DNA of 64,000 bases from Parabacteroides sp. TM07-1AC. GTDB lineage: Bacteria; Bacteroidota; Bacteroidia; Bacteroidales; Tannerellaceae. The position numbers and the translations under genes were made by a program. Location of the stretch: NCBI RefSeq assembly GCF_003480915.1, contig NZ_QUKD01000002.1, forward strand, positions 676,091 through 740,090, given 5' to 3'. Below the pieces are notes generated by a model. That model did no database searches and was not told the DNA's origin. It saw only the letters and a list, made by a program, of their open reading frames with translations. Shown one piece after another: positions 8,569 through 18,065 of the stretch (the first letter of the stretch is position 1; each line of letters begins with the position of its first letter).

Positions 8569-10446
8569 TCAACGGGTAATATGTAATACACATCCGCTGT
8601 TGGCCTCTACATCGAGCGTCAACGACGGTTGTAGTTTCATCGTTTTAATGCTTACTACATCCTTTTTCTTTCCCGGAGCCTGATAATAAAGAGTTGCATT
8701 ATAGGTTGTCACATCTTTCAAAAAATCCAGCGGGACAGATACCTGTTTCTTCTCTCCTGCGTTCAATACACTGACATACCAATCGGAACCGGAACGACGA
8801 GCCACAACGGCATAATCTCCCATCTTCCCATCCATAAACCGCGTATCGTCCCACACTGTCGGAATGGAATTATAAAAACGGGTTGCTACATCCGTCTTTA
8901 TCACCGATTCGGCAGAACCGGCTCCACCGGCTTTTCTCGGAGATTTCTCCGGACGATCGTACCAATAGACAAATTGCCAGGGACTGTAAATAGCCACCAA
9001 TTTGGCTAACTGGGCGGCACGTCCTCCCATCTTTGCCGTTACTCTTTCGGCAAAATAACAATTAGTATAATCTCCTGCTCCACAAATCATACGGTTATAT
9101 AACGTGTAAATAGCTTGATCCAAAGAAGGTCCTTCTTCATCACCGCGAATACCTTCCTGAGTAAGCAAATTCGGGTACGTGCGTGAATAGCCCGTCGGAC
9201 GATATTCGTCATGGATATCAACCATCAATTCATATTTGGCCGCTTTGCGGACTGCCTGATGCAACCAGGCAGTAGCATATTGATCACCGACATTTACAAA
9301 ACCGTATTTTACACCTTTAATGCCCCATATCTTATACAAAGGAAGTATTTCATCCAATTGCTGATGCAGGGCTTTTTTATTTACATATACTAATATACCT
9401 ACGCCTTTAGAATTGGCATATTCTATCACTTTCGGCAAATCGAGCGGTCCTTTCGAGCGAGCCGGATCGATAGTAACTGTCGTTGCATCCGATTTCATAT
9501 CTTCTTCCGCACCATACCAACCGGCATCAAACAGCACGTAAGCAATATTGTTTTCTGCAGCAAAATCGATACAAGCCAAACTGCCAGCCGTAGTCAACGT
9601 GACTTCACGAAGCACTTGTCCGGGTTTGATCCAGCTCGTATTCGCTATTTGATTGGGTTCATTCAGATTAAGAACGAAATAATTATGTTCCACCAATTTT
9701 CCCGGATGTTCGGCAACCATAACATAACGCCAGGGTGATTGGTAATCAGCCAAATCCAGGTTCACCTTTCCTGATAGTACAGATTGTACGCCAAAACCGG
9801 TTTCACTCTTTTCCAGTTTCATGCGGGAATAATCGACCAAAGCGGCTTCACCGATCGCCACAAAGCGATGGTCGTTTACTTGAATGACTTGGGGGCGGTC
9901 GGCAGCACCGCTCAACGTGCTCAACCTCTTTTCCGAATAAGCACCCTGTGCCATACCGGTTACCCAAGTCTTACAGTCTTCTTTGAATAGGAATTGTGTT
10001 TTCTCGTTCAGCAAAGTCTGATTCCAAAAATCCAGTTTATCGAAGGCATAACGGAAAGCCAGTCCTTCGTCGTACAGACGGACTTCCAACGTCATCTCTT
10101 TTTGATTTGCATCGGAGCGGAGCGTCAGTTTGAGTTCGTTATAGCGGTCGGTGATAAGTGAGCGTTCGCCATAGACAGGTTTCCAGGTTTGATTGACTTC
10201 GTTTCTTTTCTGGTTGGTTACCAGCCAGTTGCCAGCTAAGGTATTTTCTTCCAGATTAAGTTGAAGAGTTTTCACGTCTACAACCTGGTCTCCTTTTTCA
10301 TACAGACCAATCCGGACAGATGTTCCATCTACTTGAATTTTAGCATTCAATGTTTCCGAAGGGCTTACCAGGGGTAACAGAGTTTGTGCACTAAGCAGCA
10401 GAGGCTGTAACAGGGCACAAAATAATAAACTAATTGTCTTTTTCAT
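8569..10446 (-). CDS. GH97 glycoside hydrolase, subgroup lacking the retaining nucleophile
   Basis: 625 aa, signal peptide MKKTISLLFCALLQPLLLSA. GH97 architecture: N-terminal beta-sandwich, central TIM barrel, C-terminal beta domain. Visible motifs are LFDAGWYG (about 305), GVKYGFVNVGDQY (about 378-390), MVDIHDEYRPTGYSRTYPN (408-426) and QEGIRGDE (430-437). Aligning to SusB, E437 is the general acid and D413 sits where SusB has its base E508. The residue where retaining alpha-galactosidases of the family have their nucleophile Asp is Gly382, so a retaining mechanism is unlikely. Specificity is open (alpha-glucosidic or other). It follows susD after 63 bases that hold an attenuator-like hairpin. 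Confidence 0.92.
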   Translation of the reverse strand: MKKTISLLFCALLQPLLLSAQTLLPLVSPSETLNAKIQVDGTSVRIGLYEKGDQVVDVKTLQLNLEENTLAGNWLVTNQKRNEVNQTWKPVYGERSLITDRYNELKLTLRSDANQKEMTLEVRLYDEGLAFRYAFDKLDFWNQTLLNEKTQFLFKEDCKTWVTGMAQGAYSEKRLSTLSGAADRPQVIQVNDHRFVAIGEAALVDYSRMKLEKSETGFGVQSVLSGKVNLDLADYQSPWRYVMVAEHPGKLVEHNYFVLNLNEPNQIANTSWIKPGQVLREVTLTTAGSLACIDFAAENNIAYVLFDAGWYGAEEDMKSDATTVTIDPARSKGPLDLPKVIEYANSKGVGILVYVNKKALHQQLDEILPLYKIWGIKGVKYGFVNVGDQYATAWLHQAVRKAAKYELMVDIHDEYRPTGYSRTYPNLLTQEGIRGDEEGPSLDQAIYTLYNRMICGAGDYTNCYFAERVTAKMGGRAAQLAKLVAIYSPWQFVYWYDRPEKSPRKAGGAGSAESVIKTDVATRFYNSIPTVWDDTRFMDGKMGDYAVVARRSGSDWYVSVLNAGEKKQVSVPLDFLKDVTTYNATLYYQAPGKKKDVVSIKTMKLQPSLTLDVEANSGCVLHITR

Positions 10447-10460
10447 CCTTTTATCTTTAA

Positions 10461-10500
10461 CAATAAAACCTCTATCCTCTTACATGAAAGAGAATAGAGG
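10461..10500 (-). terminator. Hairpin plus T-rich tail between susD and the GH97 gene
   Basis: Arms CCTCTATCCTCTT (10469-10481) and AAGAGAATAGAGG (10488-10500) pair with one mismatch; on the minus strand the stem is followed by TTTTATTG. It would act as a partial terminator, lowering GH97 expression relative to susCD, or as a 3'-end stabiliser of the susCD mRNA. Confidence 0.65.
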
Positions 10501-10509
10501 CATTTAACA

Positions 10510-12222
10510 TCAATTATAACCCGGATTTTGAACTAATCCACCTTCCTTATTCGCTTCAATTTCAGAATTAGGAACAGGTAACTTATTCAAATGATCATCC
10601 AATTTATATCCAGCCTGAATAACTTTCGGATTATATTTCATCAAATACTCAGTTAGTTTATTCAACCGCATCAACGTATTCAAACGATAATCTTCCATGT
10701 AAAGTTCACGTGCCCTTTCATCCAGGATCAAATCTATGTTCACGTCAGATGCTGTAACCGGAGTTGCTTTTGCACGATTCCGGATAACATTAATATCAGC
10801 GGCTGCCGCATTCAAATCACCTGCATTCATATAAGCTTCCGCACGCAAAAGATACGTTTCAGCCAAACGCATAATATACCAATCTTTATAAGTACGACCA
10901 TTGTCATGCGTTTCTCCACTTTGAGAATCTTTGAACTGACCATGATGTTGTGCCGTAACGACTTTCATAAAAGTAGGCTGAGTGATACGGAACAATTCTT
11001 CTTTATTCCCCAACGTTTCTTCCGACATTTTCTGTCCATAAAAACGGCCATTCGGGTTTGTCCAGTAATACTCACGTTTCATATTATACTTTGAGTTACG
11101 CATATCACGATCCCAATCATCTTTATACTGCCATATCTGATTGGCGGCATAATCAGTTATAGAAATCTGGTCTACCGGACGACCACTCAAAATATCTTTC
11201 AACCAGTTTGAGTTTCCATCCGCATCTTTCAAATTCCACCACATGGTACCAATCCAACGCTCCATAACAAAATTACCACCGGAAGCACCCACGTTTCCGC
11301 CTCCTTCCAAATCCACATCAAACTGCACATTCCAGATACACTCCTTATTTCCATCGATTCTATTAAAGTTTCCTTCTCTGAACAAATCCCAAAAGACATC
11401 TCCCCATGCTTCTTTTTCTCCTTGGTAATCATATCCTTCAAAAGTAAAATCTTTAAGTTTCCCAAATCGTTCTGTCATCAATGACATAGCCGGATTGTTG
11501 ATTACAGCCGTTGCCTGTTCTATTGCACCATTATAATCTTTCATGCAAATAAGAATTTCAGACAACAAATGTCTGGCAGCTACATTTGAAGCCATTCCAC
11601 CTTTCTGGTCGTCAATATCTCGCATCCATTGGATAGCAAACAACAAATCATCCTTACATTGCTGATAGATTTCTTCCTGACTGGCACTCTTATAGTTAAA
11701 TTGAGGTGAAGTTGTTTCTTCGAGAACAATAGGAGCCTGTCCCCACATATTACCCAAAAAACGATATGCAAAAGCACGCAAAAACTTAGCTTCCCCTACT
11801 ATTGCATTCTTTTCCTCTTCCGAATTCCACTTTACAATAGAACTTTCGCTCCGATCTATAATAACATTACAGCTATAAATATAACCATACAGCCGCTGCC
11901 ACCATTTTTTAGCAAATCCATTATCTGCATTTAGCGTATTCCAGTAAAAATATTCGGGATATACGTCTGTCGCAGAACGCGGACCGTTCAAATCAACATC
12001 CACACCCATCAAATCATAATTCTGCCAACTATCTGTATTTGCATAAAAATCATTCCTTATGTTCAAATAAAGGTTAGCCAAAGCAGCCTCAAAGCCTTTT
12101 CTATCCGTATAAGAATTCTCCGGAGTCAAAAAGTCTTTTGGTGTTTCATTCAACAGGTCGTTACACGAAGTCATCGATCCTGCTAAAATCAATCCTATAA
12201 ATAAATTTCTTATCAGTTTCAT
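10510..12222 (-). CDS. SusD/RagB-family surface glycan-binding lipoprotein
   Basis: 570 aa outer-membrane lipoprotein; lipobox SMTSC puts the lipidated Cys at residue 20, followed by NDLLNE, compatible with surface export in Bacteroidetes. N-terminal SusD-like part (FLTPENSYTDRKGFEAALANLY), TPR-like helices, and the typical C-terminal RagB block (RLAETYLLRAEAYMNAGDL, INVIRNRAKATPV, LDERARELYMEDYR). SusD proteins cap their SusC and select the oligosaccharide. It starts 11 bases after the stop of susC, so the two are a translationally close pair. A stretch at about 260-330 with many Trp/Gly (VDLEGGGNVGASGGNFVMER) is probably part of the ligand-binding loop region. Confidence 0.96.
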   Translation of the reverse strand: MKLIRNLFIGLILAGSMTSCNDLLNETPKDFLTPENSYTDRKGFEAALANLYLNIRNDFYANTDSWQNYDLMGVDVDLNGPRSATDVYPEYFYWNTLNADNGFAKKWWQRLYGYIYSCNVIIDRSESSIVKWNSEEEKNAIVGEAKFLRAFAYRFLGNMWGQAPIVLEETTSPQFNYKSASQEEIYQQCKDDLLFAIQWMRDIDDQKGGMASNVAARHLLSEILICMKDYNGAIEQATAVINNPAMSLMTERFGKLKDFTFEGYDYQGEKEAWGDVFWDLFREGNFNRIDGNKECIWNVQFDVDLEGGGNVGASGGNFVMERWIGTMWWNLKDADGNSNWLKDILSGRPVDQISITDYAANQIWQYKDDWDRDMRNSKYNMKREYYWTNPNGRFYGQKMSEETLGNKEELFRITQPTFMKVVTAQHHGQFKDSQSGETHDNGRTYKDWYIMRLAETYLLRAEAYMNAGDLNAAAADINVIRNRAKATPVTASDVNIDLILDERARELYMEDYRLNTLMRLNKLTEYLMKYNPKVIQAGYKLDDHLNKLPVPNSEIEANKEGGLVQNPGYN

Positions 12223-12233
12223 TTTCCAATAGA

Positions 12234-15200
12234 TTAAAAGTTAAACATTAAAGTCATTTGATATGTACGAATAGATGGGAATGCCGTAATCTTCAAACCA
12301 GAATCTGTTTCCGGATCTAAACCATCCCAATGAGGAGCAAACGTAAATAAGTTATCTGCACTCAAAGATAAACGCATATTATTAAATCCATACGGTTTCA
12401 CCAATCTTGATAAATCATAACTTAAAGCAATCTTTTGCAATTTAATAAAACTACGATCTACGTATTTTGTTCCTTTATACCTTGCATTCGCTTGATAATC
12501 AGGACGTGGATACTTTGCATTCGTATTCTCCGGAGTCCAGTAATCATAGACAGTTCTATTATGTGCTGCGCTATTCACATACTCATCAGTATAAGGAGTA
12601 TTGTTGCCGGAAAGGAAATATCCATTTCCACCCCAGATAGAATTAATATATACCATCAAAGAAAAATCTTTGTATGACAATGTATTCGTCAAACTCCAAC
12701 GGAAGTTTTCTTTTGAAGTACCCAAGAATTGACGGTCCTTATCCGAACTAATCTTCCCGTCGCCATCCACATCTTCCAATTTATAATCACCAGGACGCAT
12801 TCCTTCCATAATCGTGCCGTTGTCGACATCACTTTGCTGCCACATACCATTCACTTTATAGTTATAGATTGTGCCTAATGTTTTTCCAATAAAATATCCG
12901 GAGCTGATCAAATCATCTTCTTTTCCATCTCCATCGTTATCTTCACCATAAATAGTAGCTACTTTATTACGGTTTAAAGAGAAAGCAAAATCAGAAGTCC
13001 ATGAAAAATCTTTTGTCTCTATATTAACCGAATGTAAACCGATTTCAACCCCTTTGTTTTTAATTTTACCTAAATTAGATAAAATAGAAGTTTTACCGGA
13101 AACGGATGGCAATGCAAGACTAAAAAGCAAATCTGTCGTATTGGTAAAATAAGCATCTACAGAACCGGAAAGACGGTTATTCAATACAGAAAAATCTACT
13201 CCGAAGTTAGCTCCTGTCGTCTTTTCCCATCCCAAATCATTCAATGCAAAAGATGAAATTCCTTGTGTAATTGAATAAGACGGGTCGCCTGCAAAGATAT
13301 ATTTATTAGTGCCCACTTTAGCCAATGTACTGTATGAATCAATAGATTGGTTACCATTTGAACCATAAGAAACGCGCAATGCCAGATTATCAATAGCCTT
13401 AACATCCTTCATAAAAGATTCATTAGTGATATTCCAATTCAAGCCTCCGGAAGCAAAAGTGGCCCATTTCCGATTGATACTAAAGGCAGAACAACCATCC
13501 CGACGCACAGTTCCGGTCAAAGAATAACGACCGTCGAAAGTATAAGTACCACGAGCCATCCAAGCAATTGCACCACTTTCACCAGCCCCCGTATTTACTG
13601 TCTGCTTTTTGCCATCTTCCAGTTTATTGTCACCCAAAACAGTATTATCAAAATTCTCTGCATAAGAAGTCATATCATCCCAAGTACGACGTTCTCTTGA
13701 GTACAGTAGAGTCACATCCACATTATGTTTTTGATTAAATGTATTGTTATATTTAATCATATTGTCCAACAACATGCTGTAGTTGTTTTCGTTCTTTCGT
13801 TCCCCCTTACCGTTTTTGCCCTGTCCTTCGGTTGTATATTCATCATAAAAGTAATTTTTCTGAGACCAACGCAAAGTATTTGAATAAACCATCTCGTATG
13901 TCAGGCCTTTCACCCAAGGTACGGTTATCTTACCATTCAGAATAGCTCCCAAAATATTGTATTTCTCCGTATCATCCGTCCTCATACTCCAAAACGGACT
14001 TTGGAAAGATGTTGTTGTTTGAGGAAACTGTAAATAACGTCCTTCTTCATCATACAAAGAAGCATAAGGGCTAAACTGGGCAGCTTTCTCCATAGACGGA
14101 GTACTTCCTGAATAATCACGAATACTATAATTGGTTTTTACCCCTACTTTCAACCAGCTTGTCAAATTACTATCAATATTGACACGGCCTGAGAAATTCT
14201 TATAGCGGTCATTCAGCACAACTCCTTTCTGATCTGTCATTGCTGCAGAGATATAATAACTTGCAAATTCCGAGCTATTAGAAACACTTACATTTGCCTT
14301 CAAATTATAAGCATTCTGACGAAACAGTTCATAAGGATCCGAAAAAGTAGGTTGATGGTCTGGTGTTGCATTATAGTTTTTCGACTCTTCTGCCTGAAGA
14401 TAAAGGTCTATCTTCGCTGGATCTGCATCCAAACCATTGGCTTGACGTACATCTAAGATATGTTGTAAATAGCCAGGGGCATCATATACCTTCAAGCGTT
14501 TCAGTTCGTTACTTATACCATATGATAAATTTACATTAAATTCCGGTTTCGAAGACTTGCTTCTACCTCGTTTTGTCTGAATCAAAATAACCCCATTAGC
14601 AGAACGGCTACCATAAACAGCTGCTGCACTGGCATCTTTCAATACAGTAAAATTTTCAATATCTTCTGATGGTATATCAGCTAATGACCCGTCATAAATA
14701 GCACCATCCAATACTATCAATGGATTATTACCGCCATCACGGGTTGAATTTTGACCTCGAATGCTGAATCCGGCAACATTACCCGCTTTATTCACACCGC
14801 CTACATTCAATCCCGGAACCGAACCTTTAATCGTTTCCATAATGTTATTAGTCGGGACATCACGATATGTATCAATATCGGCTTTAGTAATAGATCCTGT
14901 AATCGCCTGTCTATTCTGCGTACCATAACCAATTACGACTACTTCATCCAAAGCCTGACTATCTTCCGACAATCTTATACTATAAACCGATTGACTTCCT
15001 ACAGTTATTTCCTGCGTTTCATATCCAATATAAGAAATGAGTAGAGTAGCCCCCTGCTGTGCTTCCAGGCTAAAATTGCCATCTATATCCGTAATCGTTC
15101 CAGTCGTTGTACCCTTTACCGAGACATTTGCTCCGATAACAGCTTCACCGTTCTCATCCTTGATTGTACCAGTAATTTTCTTTGTCTGACCGCTTTGTGT

Positions 15201-15506
15201 GGTGCGTGGCAATTTCAAAATAATCTGTTTGCCAACAATTTCGAAAGTAACAGGTTTTCCTGCAAAGGCTTTTGTTAAAATCGTTTCCAAACTTTCCTGC
15301 TGACCTTTTACTGTGATTTTCTGATTCTGATCGACAGTCTGATCCAGCATAAAAGTATAATCCGTCTCTTTCTCTACCTGAGTAATAAATTGTTTTAATG
15401 ATTTATTCGTTACCGATAAATCTAGTTTTTCGGCCTGTGCATAGACGCTATTTACTGCTCCGAATGCAACAAGCACTGGTAATAATTTCCAGTTTATTTT
15501 AAACAT
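12234..15506 (-). CDS. SusC-like TonB-dependent receptor with STN domain
   Basis: Complete, 1090 aa. Signal peptide MFKINWKLLPVLVAFGAVNSVYAQ; STN domain about 25-100; carboxypeptidase-regulatory-like domain about 110-190 (GTIKDENGEAVIGANVSVKG); TonB-plug region beginning DEVVVIGYGTQNRQAITGSI; the rest is a 22-strand-type barrel ending in ...TLMFNF with the terminal aromatic residue expected for outer-membrane insertion. The STN domain and the FecR gene directly upstream (15683-16693) indicate sigma/anti-sigma control. Forms the import pair with the SusD encoded 11 bases downstream. Confidence 0.96.
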   Translation of the reverse strand: MFKINWKLLPVLVAFGAVNSVYAQAEKLDLSVTNKSLKQFITQVEKETDYTFMLDQTVDQNQKITVKGQQESLETILTKAFAGKPVTFEIVGKQIILKLPRTTQSGQTKKITGTIKDENGEAVIGANVSVKGTTTGTITDIDGNFSLEAQQGATLLISYIGYETQEITVGSQSVYSIRLSEDSQALDEVVVIGYGTQNRQAITGSITKADIDTYRDVPTNNIMETIKGSVPGLNVGGVNKAGNVAGFSIRGQNSTRDGGNNPLIVLDGAIYDGSLADIPSEDIENFTVLKDASAAAVYGSRSANGVILIQTKRGRSKSSKPEFNVNLSYGISNELKRLKVYDAPGYLQHILDVRQANGLDADPAKIDLYLQAEESKNYNATPDHQPTFSDPYELFRQNAYNLKANVSVSNSSEFASYYISAAMTDQKGVVLNDRYKNFSGRVNIDSNLTSWLKVGVKTNYSIRDYSGSTPSMEKAAQFSPYASLYDEEGRYLQFPQTTTSFQSPFWSMRTDDTEKYNILGAILNGKITVPWVKGLTYEMVYSNTLRWSQKNYFYDEYTTEGQGKNGKGERKNENNYSMLLDNMIKYNNTFNQKHNVDVTLLYSRERRTWDDMTSYAENFDNTVLGDNKLEDGKKQTVNTGAGESGAIAWMARGTYTFDGRYSLTGTVRRDGCSAFSINRKWATFASGGLNWNITNESFMKDVKAIDNLALRVSYGSNGNQSIDSYSTLAKVGTNKYIFAGDPSYSITQGISSFALNDLGWEKTTGANFGVDFSVLNNRLSGSVDAYFTNTTDLLFSLALPSVSGKTSILSNLGKIKNKGVEIGLHSVNIETKDFSWTSDFAFSLNRNKVATIYGEDNDGDGKEDDLISSGYFIGKTLGTIYNYKVNGMWQQSDVDNGTIMEGMRPGDYKLEDVDGDGKISSDKDRQFLGTSKENFRWSLTNTLSYKDFSLMVYINSIWGGNGYFLSGNNTPYTDEYVNSAAHNRTVYDYWTPENTNAKYPRPDYQANARYKGTKYVDRSFIKLQKIALSYDLSRLVKPYGFNNMRLSLSADNLFTFAPHWDGLDPETDSGLKITAFPSIRTYQMTLMFNF

Positions 15507-15563
15507 GTGTAATAGCTTTAAGATTATAAATTTGTTATATCTTTGCCATTGTATATCAATTAT

Positions 15564-15590
15564 TTGTTATGCCTGCCAAAGGCATAACAA
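15564..15590. other. Perfect 11-bp hairpin ahead of susC
   Basis: Arms TTGTTATGCCT (15564-15574) and AGGCATAACAA (15580-15590), loop of five. It has no U-rich tail in the minus direction, so a leader or operator role for susC is more likely than termination. It lies 58 bases upstream of the susC start. Confidence 0.55.
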
Positions 15591-15611
15591 CCGAATAAGT
15601 ATATATACTTC

Positions 15612-15646
15612 AAAAGGCATGGAGATTAGGGGTCTCTGTGCCTTTT
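15612..15646 (-). terminator. Probable terminator after fecR
   Basis: AAAAGGCATGGAGA (15612-15625) pairs with TCTCTGTGCCTTTT (15633-15646) with two mismatches, flanked by an A run on one side and a T run on the other. It is 37 bases beyond the fecR stop and would separate fecR from susC, leaving susC with its own sigma-dependent promoter. Confidence 0.6.
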
Positions 15647-15682
15647 ACGCATAAGGCATTATACGTTAGACAAAAAGCATCT

Positions 15683-16693
15683 CTATTTATATCTGATCGT
15701 CACCTCCTTCCCGTCTAATTTATACTCTATTGGGGTAATCTTATTGATCATCTCCAATAATTCCGTCAATGACTCTGTCTTAATAGTAAACCAATAAGCC
15801 CTGGAAGCATCCACATTGGATAATGTTATATCCACTCCATACCAACGTTCCAATTTCTTCCATACTTCTTCTGCAGATGCACCATCAAACTTTAAAAGAT
15901 TGTGGTGCCAGCTAGCCTCTATTTCCGCATCGCACGTCTCAACATGACACAACAAACTACTTTTAGAAACAGTAGCTTCCTGATCCGGCGATAAATAAGT
16001 CAGCAACTGCTGATCTTTGGCCGATAGCAAACTTACTTTTCCTCGAAGCAATGCTACCATAATATCCTCATCGTCGGCATATGCACTGACATTAAATGCC
16101 GTACCATGTACTTTTACATCAACGGCACCGGTCTTGACTATAAAAGGATATTGCGTATCTTTTTGAACATCAAAGAAAGCCTCTCCTTCCAGATTGACAA
16201 TACGATCTTGTGTACTATACTGATAGTTATAAGACAAACGCGATCCGGAATTCAGCCAGACCAGCGTACCATCAGGAAGAACAAGCTGAGTTTTCTGTCC
16301 GGGAGGTGCCATAACCACATTTTCGAACTGAGAAGCCTGCCAGGATTCTTTCTGACCATTCAATAAAAAAGAGAGTGAAAAGCCTAGAACCAACGCAATA
16401 ACAGCAGCTATTGACGACACACGTATCAATAATGAACGGGAATACAATGGAACCTGCTTCACTTTATCACGAATACGTGCCTGTACCTTATTCCATACCG
16501 CTGCTTTATCCGGTATCACAAAGGCAGAGGCATCCACCTGAACTGCTTCCCATTGCAGCTTCAGCTTTTCCAGCAGAAGAGGATGTTCGGCATCTTCGTT
16601 CAACCAACGATTTACCTCTTCCAATTCTGCCTGTATGCATTGCCGGGATAAATACTTGGCTAGTAGTTCATATGGTATTTGTCGTTCGTTCAT
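15683..16693 (-). CDS. FecR-family anti-sigma factor
   Basis: 336 aa inner-membrane regulator. Cytoplasmic part 1-85; one membrane span about 90-111 (IRVSSIAAVIALVLGFSLSF); FecR domain about 125-205 (LVLPDGTLVWLNSGSRLSYN, EGEAFFDVQKDT, VHGTAFNVSAY); DUF4974-like C-terminus (GASAEEVWKKLERWYGVDIT). It should gate the ECF sigma encoded at 18055-18597, which in most such loci lies directly upstream on the same strand. Here the two are separated by 1.36 kb holding an oppositely oriented AAA ATPase, so fecR must be transcribed from its own promoter or by read-through antisense to that gene. Confidence 0.95.
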   Translation of the reverse strand: MNERQIPYELLAKYLSRQCIQAELEEVNRWLNEDAEHPLLLEKLKLQWEAVQVDASAFVIPDKAAVWNKVQARIRDKVKQVPLYSRSLLIRVSSIAAVIALVLGFSLSFLLNGQKESWQASQFENVVMAPPGQKTQLVLPDGTLVWLNSGSRLSYNYQYSTQDRIVNLEGEAFFDVQKDTQYPFIVKTGAVDVKVHGTAFNVSAYADDEDIMVALLRGKVSLLSAKDQQLLTYLSPDQEATVSKSSLLCHVETCDAEIEASWHHNLLKFDGASAEEVWKKLERWYGVDITLSNVDASRAYWFTIKTESLTELLEMINKITPIEYKLDGKEVTIRYK

Positions 16694-16790
16694 ATTCCGT
16701 TTCTTTTATTAGTTGACACATAATGCCCCCTAATACCCCCAAAGGAATTTGAAATATTTTTTACTGTACCTTTCTGCAGGTAATAATCAG

Positions 16791-16862
16791 CAAAAACTGC
16801 ACGATACACCGTGCGATTTTTCACAAAAACTGCACAATGCATCATGCAATTTATTATCTTTG
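16791..16862 (+). promoter_or_regulatory. Twin operator and promoter of the AAA ATPase gene
   Basis: Two copies of a 31-base element, starting CAAAAACTGCAC at 16791 and again at 16824 (33 bases apart, about three helical turns). Each contains a GCAC...GTGC or GCA...TGC dyad. Immediately after the second copy is a -7 element TATCTTTG at 16855-16862, 18 bases before the ATG at 16881. A dimeric repressor or the ATPase itself could bind there. Confidence 0.65.
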
Positions 16863-16880
16863 TAGCGAATAAAAGCCTAA

Positions 16881-18065
16881 ATGATAGCTAATATGCAAAA
16901 CTTATACAGAAATTTTCGTCTCCAATTAGAACTGACTTCTACCGATTTCATCCGCTTCCTGCATGAAAAAATTGCCTGGGATAGCAGATTGATAGCCATT
17001 GTCGGTTCAAGAGGTGTAGGCAAGACTACGTTATTACTTCAACACATCAAAAAGTACGAGAATCCTGAAGAAGTGCTTTATGTTACCGCTGATGACTTTT
17101 ATTTTACCAATCATCGGCTTTTCGATTTAGCCTACCTGTTCTATACACAAGGTGGGAAAAAACTTTTCATAGATGAAATACATAAATACAAAGGATGGTC
17201 GACAGAGATAAAAAACATCTACGACCAAATACCCGGTCTGCATGTCGTCTACACAGGGTCGTCCATTCTTGATTTGGAAAAAGGCGGTGCCGATTTAAGT
17301 CGAAGGAAAGTGGAGTACAACCTGCCCGGCCTCTCTTTCAGAGAATACATTAATCTGACTCAAGGATGGCAGTTACCTGCCTATTCCTTATCCGATATAT
17401 TAGCCGGGAAAGTACTGTTCCCTTATGAAAAAGAACGTCCTCTTAAACTTTTTAAAAGTTATCTGCAAGCGGGTTATTACCCTTTTTTCACAGAGACAGA
17501 GTATCGTCTGCGATTAAGCAGTGTCGTGAAACTTATGGTGGAAACAGACATTCCTCAGTTTGCAGAAATGAATGTTGCATCGGCTTTTAAGTTGAAAAAA
17601 TTACTTTATGCACTTGCCCAAAGCGTTCCATTCAAGCCTAACTACACCAAATTGGAACGTGACCTTGAAATCAGTCGGAACACACTGCCCGACTATCTGC
17701 TCTATCTGGAAAAAGCCGGACTCATAAATCTGCTTCGCGAAAAGGCCAATGGCCTGAAATTATTGGAAAAGATAGATAAAGTCTATCTTAATAATTCAGA
17801 CATCGCCTACATGTTGTCCGACATGACACCAGATATTGGTAATATTCGTGAAACCGTCTTTTTCGCCTGGATGCGTGTAAGGCACTTCGTCACATCATCC
17901 CCTATAAGCGATTTTGAAATTGACGGACGTACATTCGAAGTTGGTGGGCGAAACAAAAAACAGGTACAGATAAAAAATGCAACCGAGGGATATGTGGTGA
18001 AAGATGACATAGAATATGCCTATAAAAACGAAATCCCCTTATGGATGTTTGGTTTCATTTATTAA
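16881..18065 (+). CDS. AAA-family ATPase with DUF4143-type C-terminus
   Basis: 394 aa, the only plus-strand gene. Walker A GSRGVGKTT at 42-50, Walker B KLFIDEIHK at 94-102, a sensor-like VVYTGSSILDL at 122-132, then a winged-helix-like middle and a C-terminal domain with FEIDGRTFEVGGRNKKQV, which resembles the PD-(D/E)XK-like fold of this ATPase family. No signal peptide; cytoplasmic. The family is widespread and scattered in Bacteroidetes, its biological role is poorly known, and it is not a usual PUL component. Its 3' end overlaps the convergent sigma gene by 11 bases. The position between sigma and fecR suggests a late insertion. Confidence 0.9.
   Translation: MIANMQNLYRNFRLQLELTSTDFIRFLHEKIAWDSRLIAIVGSRGVGKTTLLLQHIKKYENPEEVLYVTADDFYFTNHRLFDLAYLFYTQGGKKLFIDEIHKYKGWSTEIKNIYDQIPGLHVVYTGSSILDLEKGGADLSRRKVEYNLPGLSFREYINLTQGWQLPAYSLSDILAGKVLFPYEKERPLKLFKSYLQAGYYPFFTETEYRLRLSSVVKLMVETDIPQFAEMNVASAFKLKKLLYALAQSVPFKPNYTKLERDLEISRNTLPDYLLYLEKAGLINLLREKANGLKLLEKIDKVYLNNSDIAYMLSDMTPDIGNIRETVFFAWMRVRHFVTSSPISDFEIDGRTFEVGGRNKKQVQIKNATEGYVVKDDIEYAYKNEIPLWMFGFIY

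Noticed and set aside
8569..10446. Retaining alpha-galactosidase assignment for the GH97
   Set aside because: The nucleophile Asp position is Gly382, so the mechanism does not fit.
16741..18065. Insertion sequence or transposon carrying the AAA ATPase
   Set aside because: No terminal inverted repeats, target duplication or transposase seen around the gene; only the upstream operator repeats are present.
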